A stretch of DNA of 64,000 bases, from positions 1-64,000 of the forward strand of contig NZ_JAAGWG010000027.1 of NCBI RefSeq assembly GCF_010682065.1. The letters are read 5' to 3'. Positions within the stretch are counted from its first letter, which is position 1. Each line of letters opens with the position of its first letter. The position numbers and the translations under genes are program-made. The notes beneath the pieces are model-generated. The model had not been told where the DNA came from. It made no database searches and saw nothing but the letters and a program-made list of their open reading frames with translations. Below, piece by piece: positions 10,541 through 18,795 of the stretch. Source of the DNA: Blastococcus saxobsidens. Its GTDB lineage: Bacteria; Actinomycetota; Actinomycetes; Mycobacteriales; Geodermatophilaceae.

Positions 10541-10554
10541 GGCCCCACCGGGAA

Positions 10555-10581
10555 GGCCGGCTCCCGATGCGGGAGCCGGCC
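10555..10581. terminator. Bidirectional hairpin terminator
   Basis: A perfect 12-base-pair stem (GGCCGGCTCCCG and its complement) with the loop ATG sits between the stop codons of the convergent acyltransferase and nucleotidyltransferase genes. There is no U-tract, as is usual in very GC-rich actinobacteria. Confidence 0.8.
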
Positions 10582-10589
10582 GTACGCGT

Positions 10590-11330
10590 TCAGACGGGGC
10601 GGCCCGTGGCCTGGTAGGCGGCCAGCTCCTCCGGCGTCCCGAAGCAGTAGAAGTCACCGCGGACCAGGCCGACCCGGCGGCCGGAGGCGATGAGCTCGTT
10701 GAAGATCAGCGACACGTAGTACTCGGGCATGGCGGCGTCGATCTGCTTGGCCATCAGCCGGTCCGCCGCCTCCAGGAACACCCGGGCGGAGGTGAACGAG
10801 TAGACGCCCATGAGCGCGTCCGAGGAGATGGCCTGCTTCTCGGCGGTACGGACCACGAGACCGTCCTGACCCACCTCGGCGAAGCTGTACCGGGGCTCGG
10901 TGGAGCGGAAGGACAGCAGGAGACCGTCCAGGTCGCCCTGCTCGACCGCCTTGTCCAGCGCCGCGAAGTAGCCGGGGCTGTCGAACGCGATGTCGCAGTC
11001 CATGATCACCAGCGGCTGGTCCGGGTCGAGCCGGTCCCGGGCCTCCAGGCAGGTCTCGACGGCGCCGCGGGTGTTCTGCTGGAGCTGCACGATCCGCGCC
11101 CCGGGCTCGGCGGCGAGCACCTGCGGCGTGAGGCCGTGCTCGGCGTCGTCGTCCGCGCGGACGACGACCGTCACCGTCTTGTCGCCGGCCCAGGGGGCGA
11201 ACGAGCGGAGCGCGCGCTGGAACATCGGGCCCCCGTCGACCTCGATGAGCGGCTTGGGCGTGGTGATGCCGACCTTGCGGAACCGGGTGCCGAGCCCGCC
11301 CATCGGCATGAGCACCTGCAGGGTCGCCAT
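10590..11330 (-). CDS. Sugar-phosphate/polyol-phosphate nucleotidyltransferase family protein
   Basis: A 246-residue NTP-transferase. The signature LMPMGGLGTRFRKVG then TTPKPLIEVDG gives the nucleotide-binding loop and the Lys of the PKPL motif; VIMDCDIAF (about residue 115) supplies the metal-binding Asp. Such enzymes couple a phosphorylated small molecule to a nucleoside monophosphate. The likely start is the ATG at 11330, overlapping the stop of the glycosyltransferase gene (TGATG); an in-frame upstream start at 11402 would lie inside that gene and precede the conserved domain by 24 residues. It is the last gene of the six-gene operon. Together with the kinase domain encoded upstream it could form a phosphorylate-then-activate pair, as LicA and LicC do for choline. 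The substrate is not evident. Confidence 0.85.
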   Translation of the reverse strand: MATLQVLMPMGGLGTRFRKVGITTPKPLIEVDGGPMFQRALRSFAPWAGDKTVTVVVRADDDAEHGLTPQVLAAEPGARIVQLQQNTRGAVETCLEARDRLDPDQPLVIMDCDIAFDSPGYFAALDKAVEQGDLDGLLLSFRSTEPRYSFAEVGQDGLVVRTAEKQAISSDALMGVYSFTSARVFLEAADRLMAKQIDAAMPEYYVSLIFNELIASGRRVGLVRGDFYCFGTPEELAAYQATGRPV

Positions 11331-12100
11331 CACTGCACCTCGTCCCACTCGTAGTCGCGCGGCTCGGCCGGCGGCTCCGACGTGCGCCGGCCCACCCGCC
11401 ACTGGGCCAGGTTCACCAGCGCCGTCCGGAAGATGTTCCAGTTGCGCGCGTTGGACACCTGGTCCTCCTCGCGCCAGGTGATCGGCACGAAGGCGAACCG
11501 GACCTTGCGCGCCACGAGATCGAGGATGAGCTCGTAGTTGAACGTCAGCTTGTCGGCGAAGCGCAGGTAGGTGGTCGGGTCGAGGTCGCGCAGGGCGAAG
11601 AGGTTGAGCCCCGAGCCGAGGTCCTGCAGGGGGCGGAGGGCCACCGCGCTGTAGACGGTGTTGAGCACCCGGTTGCCCCAGACCCGCTTGGCGTCGTAGC
11701 CGTGCAGGTTCGACCTGCGGCTGAACCGCGAGCCGAGGACCGTCTGCGTGTCCGGGTGCGCCGCTGCGTGGTCCAGGAGCAGGGCCACCTCGTCGCTCGC
11801 GGCCTGGTTGTCGCCGTGCAGGATCACCACGTGGGTGTGGCCCGCGGCGCGGGCGTGCTCGAAGGCGACCTTGTGCGTGCCGCCGAGGCTGTTGTTCTGC
11901 CGGTTGCGGAACACCCGCAGGTTCGGCAACCGGCCGGTGCGGCGGTACTCGAGCGCCCGCTCGAGCGTGTCGTCGGTGCTGCGGTTGTCGATGACCCAGA
12001 TCTCGGCGACGCGGGCGGCAAGCTCGGGGGTGATCTCGTCGAGCACCCGGCCTATCTGCGGCGCGCAGTTGTAGGCCGGGATGGCGATCACGGTGTTCAC
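11330..12100 (-). CDS. GT2-family glycosyltransferase (dolichol/polyprenyl-phosphate sugar synthase-like)
   Basis: A 256-residue GT-A-fold enzyme of family 2. It starts VNTVIAIPAYNC, carries IWVIDNRSTDDT (about residue 37), LHGDNQA (metal-binding region), and ends with ITWREEDQVSNARNWNIFRTA. The order resembles DPM1/GtrB enzymes, which move a sugar from a nucleotide donor to a polyprenyl phosphate on the cytoplasmic face. I see no clear membrane helix, unlike GtrB. GTG at 12100 overlaps the TGA of the upstream gene (GTGA), and its own stop overlaps the next ATG. Alongside GtrA and a YfhO protein in the same operon it would be the GtrB-like member of a three-component glycosylation system. Confidence 0.85.
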   Translation of the reverse strand: MNTVIAIPAYNCAPQIGRVLDEITPELAARVAEIWVIDNRSTDDTLERALEYRRTGRLPNLRVFRNRQNNSLGGTHKVAFEHARAAGHTHVVILHGDNQAASDEVALLLDHAAAHPDTQTVLGSRFSRRSNLHGYDAKRVWGNRVLNTVYSAVALRPLQDLGSGLNLFALRDLDPTTYLRFADKLTFNYELILDLVARKVRFAFVPITWREEDQVSNARNWNIFRTALVNLAQWRVGRRTSEPPAEPRDYEWDEVQ

Positions 12101-14316
12101 CGGCTCAGTATCTCCTGGCGCCTCGGCGGCCCACCGACGGCCGCGCGGTCCTCGTCCTGGGCGGTCGGGTCGTACTGGTCGAGGAAGCCGTTGAGCGCCT
12201 GGATGCAGACGCCGTAGTACTTCAGCACCGTGCCCGCATTGATCGCCACGCGGTGGGTGAGCATGCGGCCGTAGAACAGGCCGACGTGGAAGAGCACCGC
12301 GCGCTGCTCGGCGACGGTGAGGTGCCGCGGCATGATCTCGGTCTCCACGTGATCGGCCAGCTCCGCGTAGCGGGCCGAACGGGCGTCCCGGTAGGTGATC
12401 TCGGGCAGGCCGTCCTGCTCGCCGAGCACGACGGGGTCGTCGTCGTCGTTGAGGAACTCGTAGCCGTACAGGAGCGACTGCATGTGCCGCGCGAAGTCGA
12501 TGACCGGCCCGCGCAGCTGGTTGTCGTCGGACGGGTCGATGATCAGCACGTCCCGGGCGGGCAGGTCCACGAGGATGTTGTCGACGGTGAGGTCGCCGTG
12601 GATCTGGGCCGACGAGCGGAACGTGGCCAGGTCGTTCCAGGCGATCTCGTGGCTCTGGATGCGGGCGAGCACCCGGTCGAAGTTGTCCAGCTCCTGGCCG
12701 TTGACCACGATCCGGTCGGCCTTGAGCGCCTCGGCCAGCGCGGGGTGCGACTCGGCGGCCGCGCGCACGCGCAGCACGAAGCGCTCGGTCACGTAGTCGT
12801 CGCGGACGTCGGGCCGGTTCTCGAGCTGCCCCAGGTCGTAGACCCGGCCGTACATGTACGCCCAGACCTCGCTGAGCTTGGCCGCGCTCTCGGCGAACGA
12901 GTTCTCGTGCACGTACTCGAACAGCGGCACGCTGCTGGGCCGGTACTCGAGGTCGATCGCGTAGTGGTCGGGTGCGTGCTGCTCGCGGAGCACCGTGACC
13001 AGCTCGCCGTGGTCGGCCCGCTCGGCCAGCCAGTCGTACTGGTTCTTCAGCCGGTGCGCGTACTCCGGGGGGACCATCTTCTTGACGAACAGCTCGCCGT
13101 CGCTGCTGGTGGCCAGCAGGGTGACGGCGTTGGAGCCGCCCTTGAAGAACCGGACCAGGCTGACGTTGCCGTCGACCTCGAGCCGGTGCATCACCTGACT
13201 GAGGCGCTGACGCTGGAAGTAGGCGTCGAGGAAATGGGTCATCGAACCGGAGATGTCCTGCTCGCGGCCCAGCTTGTTGGCGTAGCCGTCGGACGGCGCG
13301 AGCTCGGCACCAGCGATCGGGGCGCTGGTGCGCCGGGCCCAGTTGACGAACAGGGCGATCACCGCCACCACCAGCACCGGGATGGTGACCACTGCCCACG
13401 ACGCCGCGGCGAACAGCGCCACCGTGCCGACGTCGAGCGACGTGCTGCCGGCGAAGAAGCTCTGCACGTTCTCGGCATAGGTCCCCGGCGCGCCGTTGCC
13501 GATGCTGGGGCTGACCACCCCGGCCGGTGCGGCGGCGGCGACGAGCGCCGCCTGGCCACCGAGCACCGGGAAGACCGTGAACGCCGCCATCGCCGCGGCC
13601 GCCCCGTAACAGGCCCAGGAGGTCAGGGTGAGGACGGCGTAGCGGGCGAGCTGGCGCCGCTGGCGGAAGAACCGCTGGAAGCCGAAGATCACCGACCACA
13701 GCTTGAACCTGGCCCGGTTCTCGAGGTCGTGGTTCAGCCAGCTGGTCGCCTGCCAGGCCACCCGCATGAGCAGGGTGTTCTCCCGTACCAGCGCGGCGAA
13801 GGAGGCGATGAGCAGCACCGACACCGCCAGCGCCACCATCGCGGCGACCGGGACGACACCGAAGTCGGAGGTGCCGACGACCGCAAGCAGCACGAGGAAC
13901 GCCACCGAGACGAGCACGACGTCGATCAGTCGCTCGAGCACGACCGCCAGCAAGGTGTACAGAAAGCTGATCCGCAGCGTCTTGGCCACCAGGTAGGACC
14001 GGACGACCTCGCCGATCCGGAGCGGCCAGACGACGTTGAAGAGATATCCGATCGCCAGGTGCCGGAACTGACCGGCCAGGCTGCCCCGGCGGACGTTGTC
14101 GATCGGCACCTTCGTGCGCGCGGCGCGCAGGACGTGCCCGAGCAGCTGCACAGCGGAGGCCGCGAGCAGGACGCCCCAGCCGGCCCCGGAGAGCCCGGAG
14201 GACAGCCGCTGCCACATGTCGCTCAGAGATGGCCAGGTGAAGGCCACGAAGCCGGCGAGGGACAGCAGCGCGACGACGATGAGGGCCAGCCGGCCGCGGG
14301 AGTAGCGGGGGAACAT
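12097..14316 (-). CDS. Fusion of LPG_synthase_TM (UPF0104) flippase-like domain with an APH-like kinase domain
   Basis: A 739-residue two-domain protein. Residues 1-330 form the polytopic UPF0104/LPG_synthase_TM domain (related to MprF flippase and AglD), with FNVVWPLRIGEVVRSYLV carrying the family R-x-GE element and a final helix near 309-327. Residues about 350-739 look like an aminoglycoside/choline-kinase fold: glycine-rich FKGGSNAVTLLA (391-402), Lys in LFVKKM (412/413), catalytic QIHGDLTVDNIL (His573, Asp575, Asn580) and metal-binding LIIDP (Asp594), then PVIDFARHMQSLL. All key kinase residues are present. ATG at 14316 overlaps the HAD stop, and its own stop overlaps the GT2 GTG. I infer phosphorylation of a small molecule at the membrane, possibly coupled with lipid-carrier movement. 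An inactive kinase fold acting as a sensor is an alternative. Confidence 0.8.
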   Translation of the reverse strand: MFPRYSRGRLALIVVALLSLAGFVAFTWPSLSDMWQRLSSGLSGAGWGVLLAASAVQLLGHVLRAARTKVPIDNVRRGSLAGQFRHLAIGYLFNVVWPLRIGEVVRSYLVAKTLRISFLYTLLAVVLERLIDVVLVSVAFLVLLAVVGTSDFGVVPVAAMVALAVSVLLIASFAALVRENTLLMRVAWQATSWLNHDLENRARFKLWSVIFGFQRFFRQRRQLARYAVLTLTSWACYGAAAAMAAFTVFPVLGGQAALVAAAAPAGVVSPSIGNGAPGTYAENVQSFFAGSTSLDVGTVALFAAASWAVVTIPVLVVAVIALFVNWARRTSAPIAGAELAPSDGYANKLGREQDISGSMTHFLDAYFQRQRLSQVMHRLEVDGNVSLVRFFKGGSNAVTLLATSSDGELFVKKMVPPEYAHRLKNQYDWLAERADHGELVTVLREQHAPDHYAIDLEYRPSSVPLFEYVHENSFAESAAKLSEVWAYMYGRVYDLGQLENRPDVRDDYVTERFVLRVRAAAESHPALAEALKADRIVVNGQELDNFDRVLARIQSHEIAWNDLATFRSSAQIHGDLTVDNILVDLPARDVLIIDPSDDNQLRGPVIDFARHMQSLLYGYEFLNDDDDPVVLGEQDGLPEITYRDARSARYAELADHVETEIMPRHLTVAEQRAVLFHVGLFYGRMLTHRVAINAGTVLKYYGVCIQALNGFLDQYDPTAQDEDRAAVGGPPRRQEILSR

Positions 14317-14918
14317 CAGAAGTGCGGCACCTCGAGGACGGACAGGCCGGCTGCCAGGGCTGCCTGGCGACCGGTCTCGGAGTCCTCGAAGGCCAAGCCG
14401 TCGGCAGCGTCCACGCCGAGCCCGGCCAGCGCCTTCCGGTAACCCTCCGGATCCGGCTTGCTACGGGCGACGTCGTCCCCCCAGACGACGACGTCGAAGA
14501 GCTCCCGGAGCCCGTGCGCCGCCAGGATCTGCTCCCCGTTGCCGGATTTCGCGGTGCTGACCAGGGCGGTCCGGTGGCTGGGAGCCACCAGCCGCAGGAA
14601 CGCGACGAGCGCGGTGTTCACCGTGGTGCGGTCGAGCAGATCGGCGTACAGCACGCTCTTGGCGGCTCGGATGGAGTCCACGGCCGCGCCGTCGATCCCG
14701 GGCAGCAGGTCGGGGATGAAGTCCCGCGAGTCCCGTCCCCACGTCGTCTCGAACTGCTCGGGGGTCAGCTCGTGCCCAGCGCCGGCGAAGGCGCCGCGGT
14801 AGGCCTGGTAGTTGGCCTCCCGTGTGTCCACGAGCGTGCCGTCCAGGTCGAACAGCAGTGCCCGGACGGTGCTCACGTACCTGCTCATGTCCCGCTCCCC
14901 CACCATCGCGCTCGTCAC
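14316..14918 (-). CDS. HAD-superfamily (subfamily IA) phosphatase
   Basis: A 200-residue HAD hydrolase. Motif I is LLFDLDGTLVDT (nucleophile Asp), motif II is ALVSTAKSG, and motifs III/IV are RSKPDPEGYRKAL and AFEDSETGRQAA. The helical cap between motifs I and II is of the beta-phosphoglucomutase/phosphoglycolate-phosphatase kind. The GTG at 14918 overlaps the GtrA stop (GTGA) and has GGGAGGGG upstream; an ATG at 14888, also behind a purine-rich stretch, is possible. The C-terminus overlaps the flippase-kinase start. In an operon with a kinase and a nucleotidyltransferase it is expected to dephosphorylate or isomerise an intermediate, for example when a phosphorylated precursor must be processed before activation. 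Confidence 0.87.
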   Translation of the reverse strand: MTSAMVGERDMSRYVSTVRALLFDLDGTLVDTREANYQAYRGAFAGAGHELTPEQFETTWGRDSRDFIPDLLPGIDGAAVDSIRAAKSVLYADLLDRTTVNTALVAFLRLVAPSHRTALVSTAKSGNGEQILAAHGLRELFDVVVWGDDVARSKPDPEGYRKALAGLGVDAADGLAFEDSETGRQAALAAGLSVLEVPHF

Positions 14919-15382
14919 CGAGTCCCCTCCCTGACCTCGACCACGTCCCGGCCCGCGAGGGGACCGTCGGTCGGGGACTCCGCCGGGCGCCCGGAACGCC
15001 GGAAGATCACTCTGCTGAACACGAAGTTGGCAGCGAAGGACAGGGGCAACGAGGCCAACTTACAGATGAAGGGCAGCCATCCCGTGGTGTCGTGCAGGAT
15101 CTGGATGACGACGGAGAAGGCAGCGATCGAGACGGCGTAGTAGGCGACGAACACCGCGAACGACGTCCGTGACCGTTCGGCCCGGAAGACGTACCTCGTC
15201 ACCACGGCATACATCACCACGACGGCGCAGCCGGAGCTCACCACGTTGGCGACGCCCGGCGGAGCGCCCAGCCGCACGCCGGCCTCGAACACCGCCAGGT
15301 CGACCGTGAGGCCGATGCAGGTACCGACCAGGAAGCGGAGGACCTCGAGCGCGAGGGAGCCCAACCGCTGTCGCCCGTTCAC
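14915..15382 (-). CDS. GtrA-family membrane protein (putative lipid-linked sugar flippase)
   Basis: A 155-residue protein with four membrane helices in the GtrA pattern: FLVGTCIGLTVDLAVFEAG, VVSSGCAVVVMYAVVTRYVF, FVAYYAVSIAAFSVVIQIL and KLASLPLSFAANFVFSRVIF. GtrA proteins are proposed to flip polyprenyl-phosphate sugars to the outer face. The C-terminal tail (after RRSGRPAES) is polar. GTG at 15382 overlaps the stop of the YfhO gene (GTGA) and its stop overlaps the HAD GTG. It is one of two GtrA genes in the window; this one is embedded in the glycosylation operon, whereas 22493-22984 sits alone in the conserved purK neighbourhood. Confidence 0.9.
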   Translation of the reverse strand: MNGRQRLGSLALEVLRFLVGTCIGLTVDLAVFEAGVRLGAPPGVANVVSSGCAVVVMYAVVTRYVFRAERSRTSFAVFVAYYAVSIAAFSVVIQILHDTTGWLPFICKLASLPLSFAANFVFSRVIFRRSGRPAESPTDGPLAGRDVVEVREGTR

Positions 15383-17793
15383 CGCCCCCCACCCGCCAAC
15401 AGCACGGCGCGCCGGCGCCCGGTCCCGCGCTCCACGATGGCCACGGCGCAGCTCGCGAGCACGATGACGAGCAGGCCGAGGACCACTGCCGGCGTCATCA
15501 GCGCGACGCCGATCGGGCGGAACGAGACCTCCAGACGGCCGTCCGTCACCTGCGCCGGCACCTCGATCGCCAGGGCCGCGCCCTCGATGCTGGTGACCTC
15601 GACCGGCCGGCCGTCGAGGGTGGCCTCGATGCCGGGGTAGTACGGGGTGCGGAAGGCGAGCCGGCCCGGCTCGCTGCCGGTGGAGACCGCGTAGCTGTCC
15701 ATCGGCTCGTCCATCCGGGCCAGGTCAGAGCGCCAGCCCTCCATGGAGACCGTGACGCCGGCGGCGGCGGTGATGCGACCAGGCAGCACGTCGTCCCGCT
15801 GGTACTCCGTCCAGGCGCCGTCGGTCCCGGCAGTCCGCCAGCCGGAGTCGAAGTGCTCGCGGATCTCCGGCGGCGCATCGTCGTCGAGCAGCACCGTGTC
15901 CGAGGCCAGGAGCTCCAGCCATGACACACCGGTGTCCCCGGCCGGAGCGAGCAGCTGGGCCGGCGTGGAGCAGGTGGCGCCCTGGTAGTTGCGGCACCAC
16001 TTCTCGTTGATCCCGTCGTGCCAGACGGCGAGGGAGCCGAAACCCGGACGCAGACCGGCCGGCAGGTTCGCGTTGCCCACGAGGACACCGGAGTCCCAGC
16101 CCCAGTCCGGATCGATGCCGAAGGTGACCACCGTCGCCGCCGTGTCGGTCCGGACCGACCGCTCCCGGTAGTCGTCGGTCCGGGTGCCCACCCAGTAGCC
16201 GTTGGCCAGGGCCCGGAAGGGCTGACCGTCGCTGTCGGTCCCCTCGATGGCGTCCACCCGCTCCTGCACGGCGACCATCATGTGCACGCTCACCAGCGGC
16301 GCGATGGTGACCAGCAGGGCGACCAGCACCCCGGCCTCGCGCCGGAACCGGGGACCGGCGAGGTGGACGACGAGAGCCGCCAGGCCTGCCGCGGCCACCA
16401 CGCCGGCGACCACGTGCCACTTGTAGAACACCGGCGCGCGGAAGCAGGCCAGGAGGAACTGGGCGAGCACGATGCCCGCGGCCACGCGGACCCGTGTGCG
16501 CGTGATCCTCCGCGCGGCGACGAGGGCGATGAGCGCCAGCGCCGGCAGGAACACCTCGGCCACGACGAGGTAGCGCACCGGGTACCGGAACACCGCCACG
16601 GTGGTCGGCAGCTGGGTGGCCACCACGGCGGCGAGGTACACCAGGCCGGCCGTCACGACGCCCGGGGCGGCCAGGGCGCGCCGCCAGTCGACGAGGGCGA
16701 GCGCCGGCAGCGCCACGAGCATGGTGGCCATGGCCGGGACCAGCCCGATGTTCCCGCTCCAGGCGTTGGTCTGGCCCATCAGCGTCGCCCCGCCGAGCAG
16801 CACATCGGCGAAGTTCGTCACGGCGAAGCCGATGTTGCCGATCAACGGGTCGCCCTCGGGCCGGCCCATGACGCTCGAGAGCTGCAGGGCCGTCAGCAGG
16901 GTGGGGAGCGCGACGATGCAGCCCCCGACCGCGGAGACGGTGCGGATGACCAGGACCCGGTCCACCACGCCGCGCCAGCCGCCGGCCGACCGGCGGCGTT
17001 CCACGAGGTGGCCGGCGACCAGCACGACGACGAAGAAGAGGACGTAGGGGTTCCCCGAGGTCAGCAGCGCCCAGCTGGACACCCCGATCGCGAGCACCGC
17101 AGGTGCGCCACGGCCCACCAGCCCGAACCAGAACCACGGCAGCCAGGCAACGCTCCACAGCAGCGGCCACCACGAGCTGCCGTACCAGAGGAAGAACCCG
17201 CTGGACGCCATGCCGACGGCGCCGGCGACGGCCAGCACCACGGGCACCCGGTGGGTGAGCAGGATCGCCAGCGACCCGAGTCCCAGCCACGTGACCGAAA
17301 CCGCGCCGAACAGGAAGGAGATGAGGAGGAAGTCCCCGGAGGTCGCGGCGAGGGCCTGCATGACCCAGTGCAGCGGATCCAGAGCGCCGTACTGGATGTC
17401 GCCGAGGAAGTTGCCGCCCATGCCCTGCTCGGGGTCGAGGATCGGCGGGCGACCGCCCTCGGCGTTGCGCCCCAGCCACCACATCATGGGCAGGAACTGC
17501 GCCAGGGAGTCATCGAGGTAGAAGAAGCGCGGCGCGCTGCGGGCCAGCTCCAGGAGCACGAGCGCCTGGAGCGCCAGGTAGGCGCCGACCGCGACCAGCA
17601 CGCCCCGCGCGTCCGGGCGCCGGGGAACGGGCGGGACTGCTGCAGCCCGGGAAGCCACCGGGACATCGTCCCGCTCTGCGGCAGACACGTCGAGCACGTC
17701 GTGCGACCTCTCGTAGTGGGACAAGGCGAGCCTCCGTCGGGGCCCACCCGGGCCGGCCGGCGAGCCCTCCGGGACATCCGTCACCCGATGCAT
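15379..17793 (-). CDS. YfhO-like polytopic membrane protein (putative GT-C type transferase), copy 2, first gene of the six-gene operon
   Basis: About 804 residues from the preferred ATG at 17793, which has GAGG five bases upstream; in-frame starts at 17814 and 17940 exist but are less supported, the latter colliding with the divergent gene. After a polar N-terminus of about 55 residues comes a first helix (GVLVAVGAYLALQALVLLELA) and the outer-loop motif RFFYLDDSLAQFLPMMWW, parallel to copy 1. Further helices run to about residue 525, then a C-terminal domain with FRTPYYPGIEATLDGRPVEV, and a last helix near the C-terminus. In a Gtr-like system this would be the outer-face transferase that moves the flipped sugar to its acceptor. 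The stop overlaps the GtrA start. Confidence 0.85.
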   Translation of the reverse strand: MHRVTDVPEGSPAGPGGPRRRLALSHYERSHDVLDVSAAERDDVPVASRAAAVPPVPRRPDARGVLVAVGAYLALQALVLLELARSAPRFFYLDDSLAQFLPMMWWLGRNAEGGRPPILDPEQGMGGNFLGDIQYGALDPLHWVMQALAATSGDFLLISFLFGAVSVTWLGLGSLAILLTHRVPVVLAVAGAVGMASSGFFLWYGSSWWPLLWSVAWLPWFWFGLVGRGAPAVLAIGVSSWALLTSGNPYVLFFVVVLVAGHLVERRRSAGGWRGVVDRVLVIRTVSAVGGCIVALPTLLTALQLSSVMGRPEGDPLIGNIGFAVTNFADVLLGGATLMGQTNAWSGNIGLVPAMATMLVALPALALVDWRRALAAPGVVTAGLVYLAAVVATQLPTTVAVFRYPVRYLVVAEVFLPALALIALVAARRITRTRVRVAAGIVLAQFLLACFRAPVFYKWHVVAGVVAAAGLAALVVHLAGPRFRREAGVLVALLVTIAPLVSVHMMVAVQERVDAIEGTDSDGQPFRALANGYWVGTRTDDYRERSVRTDTAATVVTFGIDPDWGWDSGVLVGNANLPAGLRPGFGSLAVWHDGINEKWCRNYQGATCSTPAQLLAPAGDTGVSWLELLASDTVLLDDDAPPEIREHFDSGWRTAGTDGAWTEYQRDDVLPGRITAAAGVTVSMEGWRSDLARMDEPMDSYAVSTGSEPGRLAFRTPYYPGIEATLDGRPVEVTSIEGAALAIEVPAQVTDGRLEVSFRPIGVALMTPAVVLGLLVIVLASCAVAIVERGTGRRRAVLLAGGGR

Positions 17794-17861
17794 CCGGACC
17801 TCGGTCGGCGGCATCAGCCGCCCGCCACACCCACGCGGCACCACATGCGTGCCGGTGAGCA

Positions 17862-17911
17862 CTCGGCCAAACTGTAACCGCGGAATCACCGTGCGGGGAC
17901 GTTTGGCCGAG
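17862..17911. promoter_or_regulatory. 11-bp inverted repeat and -10 element in the divergent promoter region
   Basis: CTCGGCCAAAC at 17862-17872 and its exact reverse complement at 17901-17911 flank 28 bases between the YfhO operon and the TIGR03089 gene. On the minus strand TACAGT (17876-17871) fits a TANNNT -10 hexamer for the six-gene operon, giving a leader of about 70 bases. One repeat arm overlaps this hexamer by two bases, so it could be an operator. The -35 is not clear. Confidence 0.45.
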
Positions 17912-17931
17912 GAGGGTGCCACCCTCATCCC

Positions 17932-18750
17932 GTGGCGCACATCGACCCCACGGGTCCCAACATCACGAATCCGGTCGCACTGCTGGACGCTTCCCTGCGG
18001 AGGAACGCGGCCGCACCGCTGATCACCTACTACGACGACGCGTCAGGCGAACGGACGGAACTGTCCGCTGCCACCCTCGCCAATTGGGTGGCCAAGACGG
18101 CCAATCTGCTCCAGGACGAGTTCGACGTCACCGCGGGCAGCACGGTGGCCGTCGCACTCCCGGTGCACTGGCAGACCGCGGCGGTCCTCCTGGCCGTGTG
18201 GGGCTGCGGTGCCACGGTGCTCGACACCGCGGCTCAGGACGACGGACGGCTGAGCGGCGCCGACGTCGTCCTCGCGTCGCAGGACCGTCTGGCCCCGCTC
18301 GAGGAGCTGGACGTCCCGGAACTGCTGGGCCTCTCCCTGCACCCGCTGGGCATGGGAATGGCCGGCTACTCCGGCCCGGCTCGGGACTTCGCGCTGGAGG
18401 TACGGACGCACGGCGACCACTTCGCGCCCTGGCAGCGACCGGATCCGGTCGCACCGGGCCTGCGCGTCGGTGAGCTCGAGCTGACGCTCGGTGGCCTGGT
18501 CGAAGCCGCCTCGGAACTGGCCCGGCGGATGGGGCTCGGCGCCGGCGACCGTGTGCTCGTCGATGCCCGCGTGGCGGCCGAGGCCGGTCCCGTCGCCTGG
18601 CTGCTCGCGCCGCTGGCAGCCGGCGCGTCCATGGTCCTGGTGAGCTCGGCGGAGGTGTCCGGGCTCGCGCAGCGGGCGGCGAGCGAGCGGGTGACGGCAA
18701 CCTTCGGCCACCGGCTCGACGGCATCCGCGAGCTGGGCCGCGACGCCTGA
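17932..18750 (+). CDS. TIGR03089 family protein (AMP-ligase N-terminal-like, Rv3268 type)
   Basis: A 272-residue protein resembling the N-terminal part of acyl-CoA synthetases/AMP-binding enzymes, with an early LITYYDDASGERTELS segment, NWVAKTANLLQDE, and a LLAPLAAGASMVLV segment, but without the P-loop STSGTTG motif or the C-terminal subdomain. This matches the TIGR03089 family of actinobacteria, typified by Rv3268 next to the LCP gene Rv3267. The truncated fold lacks the residues needed for adenylation, so a binding or regulatory role is more likely than ligase activity. The GTG at 17932 gives a start agreeing with the family. It is divergent from the six-gene glycosylation operon. Confidence 0.8.
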   Translation: MAHIDPTGPNITNPVALLDASLRRNAAAPLITYYDDASGERTELSAATLANWVAKTANLLQDEFDVTAGSTVAVALPVHWQTAAVLLAVWGCGATVLDTAAQDDGRLSGADVVLASQDRLAPLEELDVPELLGLSLHPLGMGMAGYSGPARDFALEVRTHGDHFAPWQRPDPVAPGLRVGELELTLGGLVEAASELARRMGLGAGDRVLVDARVAAEAGPVAWLLAPLAAGASMVLVSSAEVSGLAQRAASERVTATFGHRLDGIRELGRDA

Positions 18751-18795
18751 CCGAGCGGGCGCCGTCGTTCCCGGGCGGCGGTCGTGCGCTCGCGC

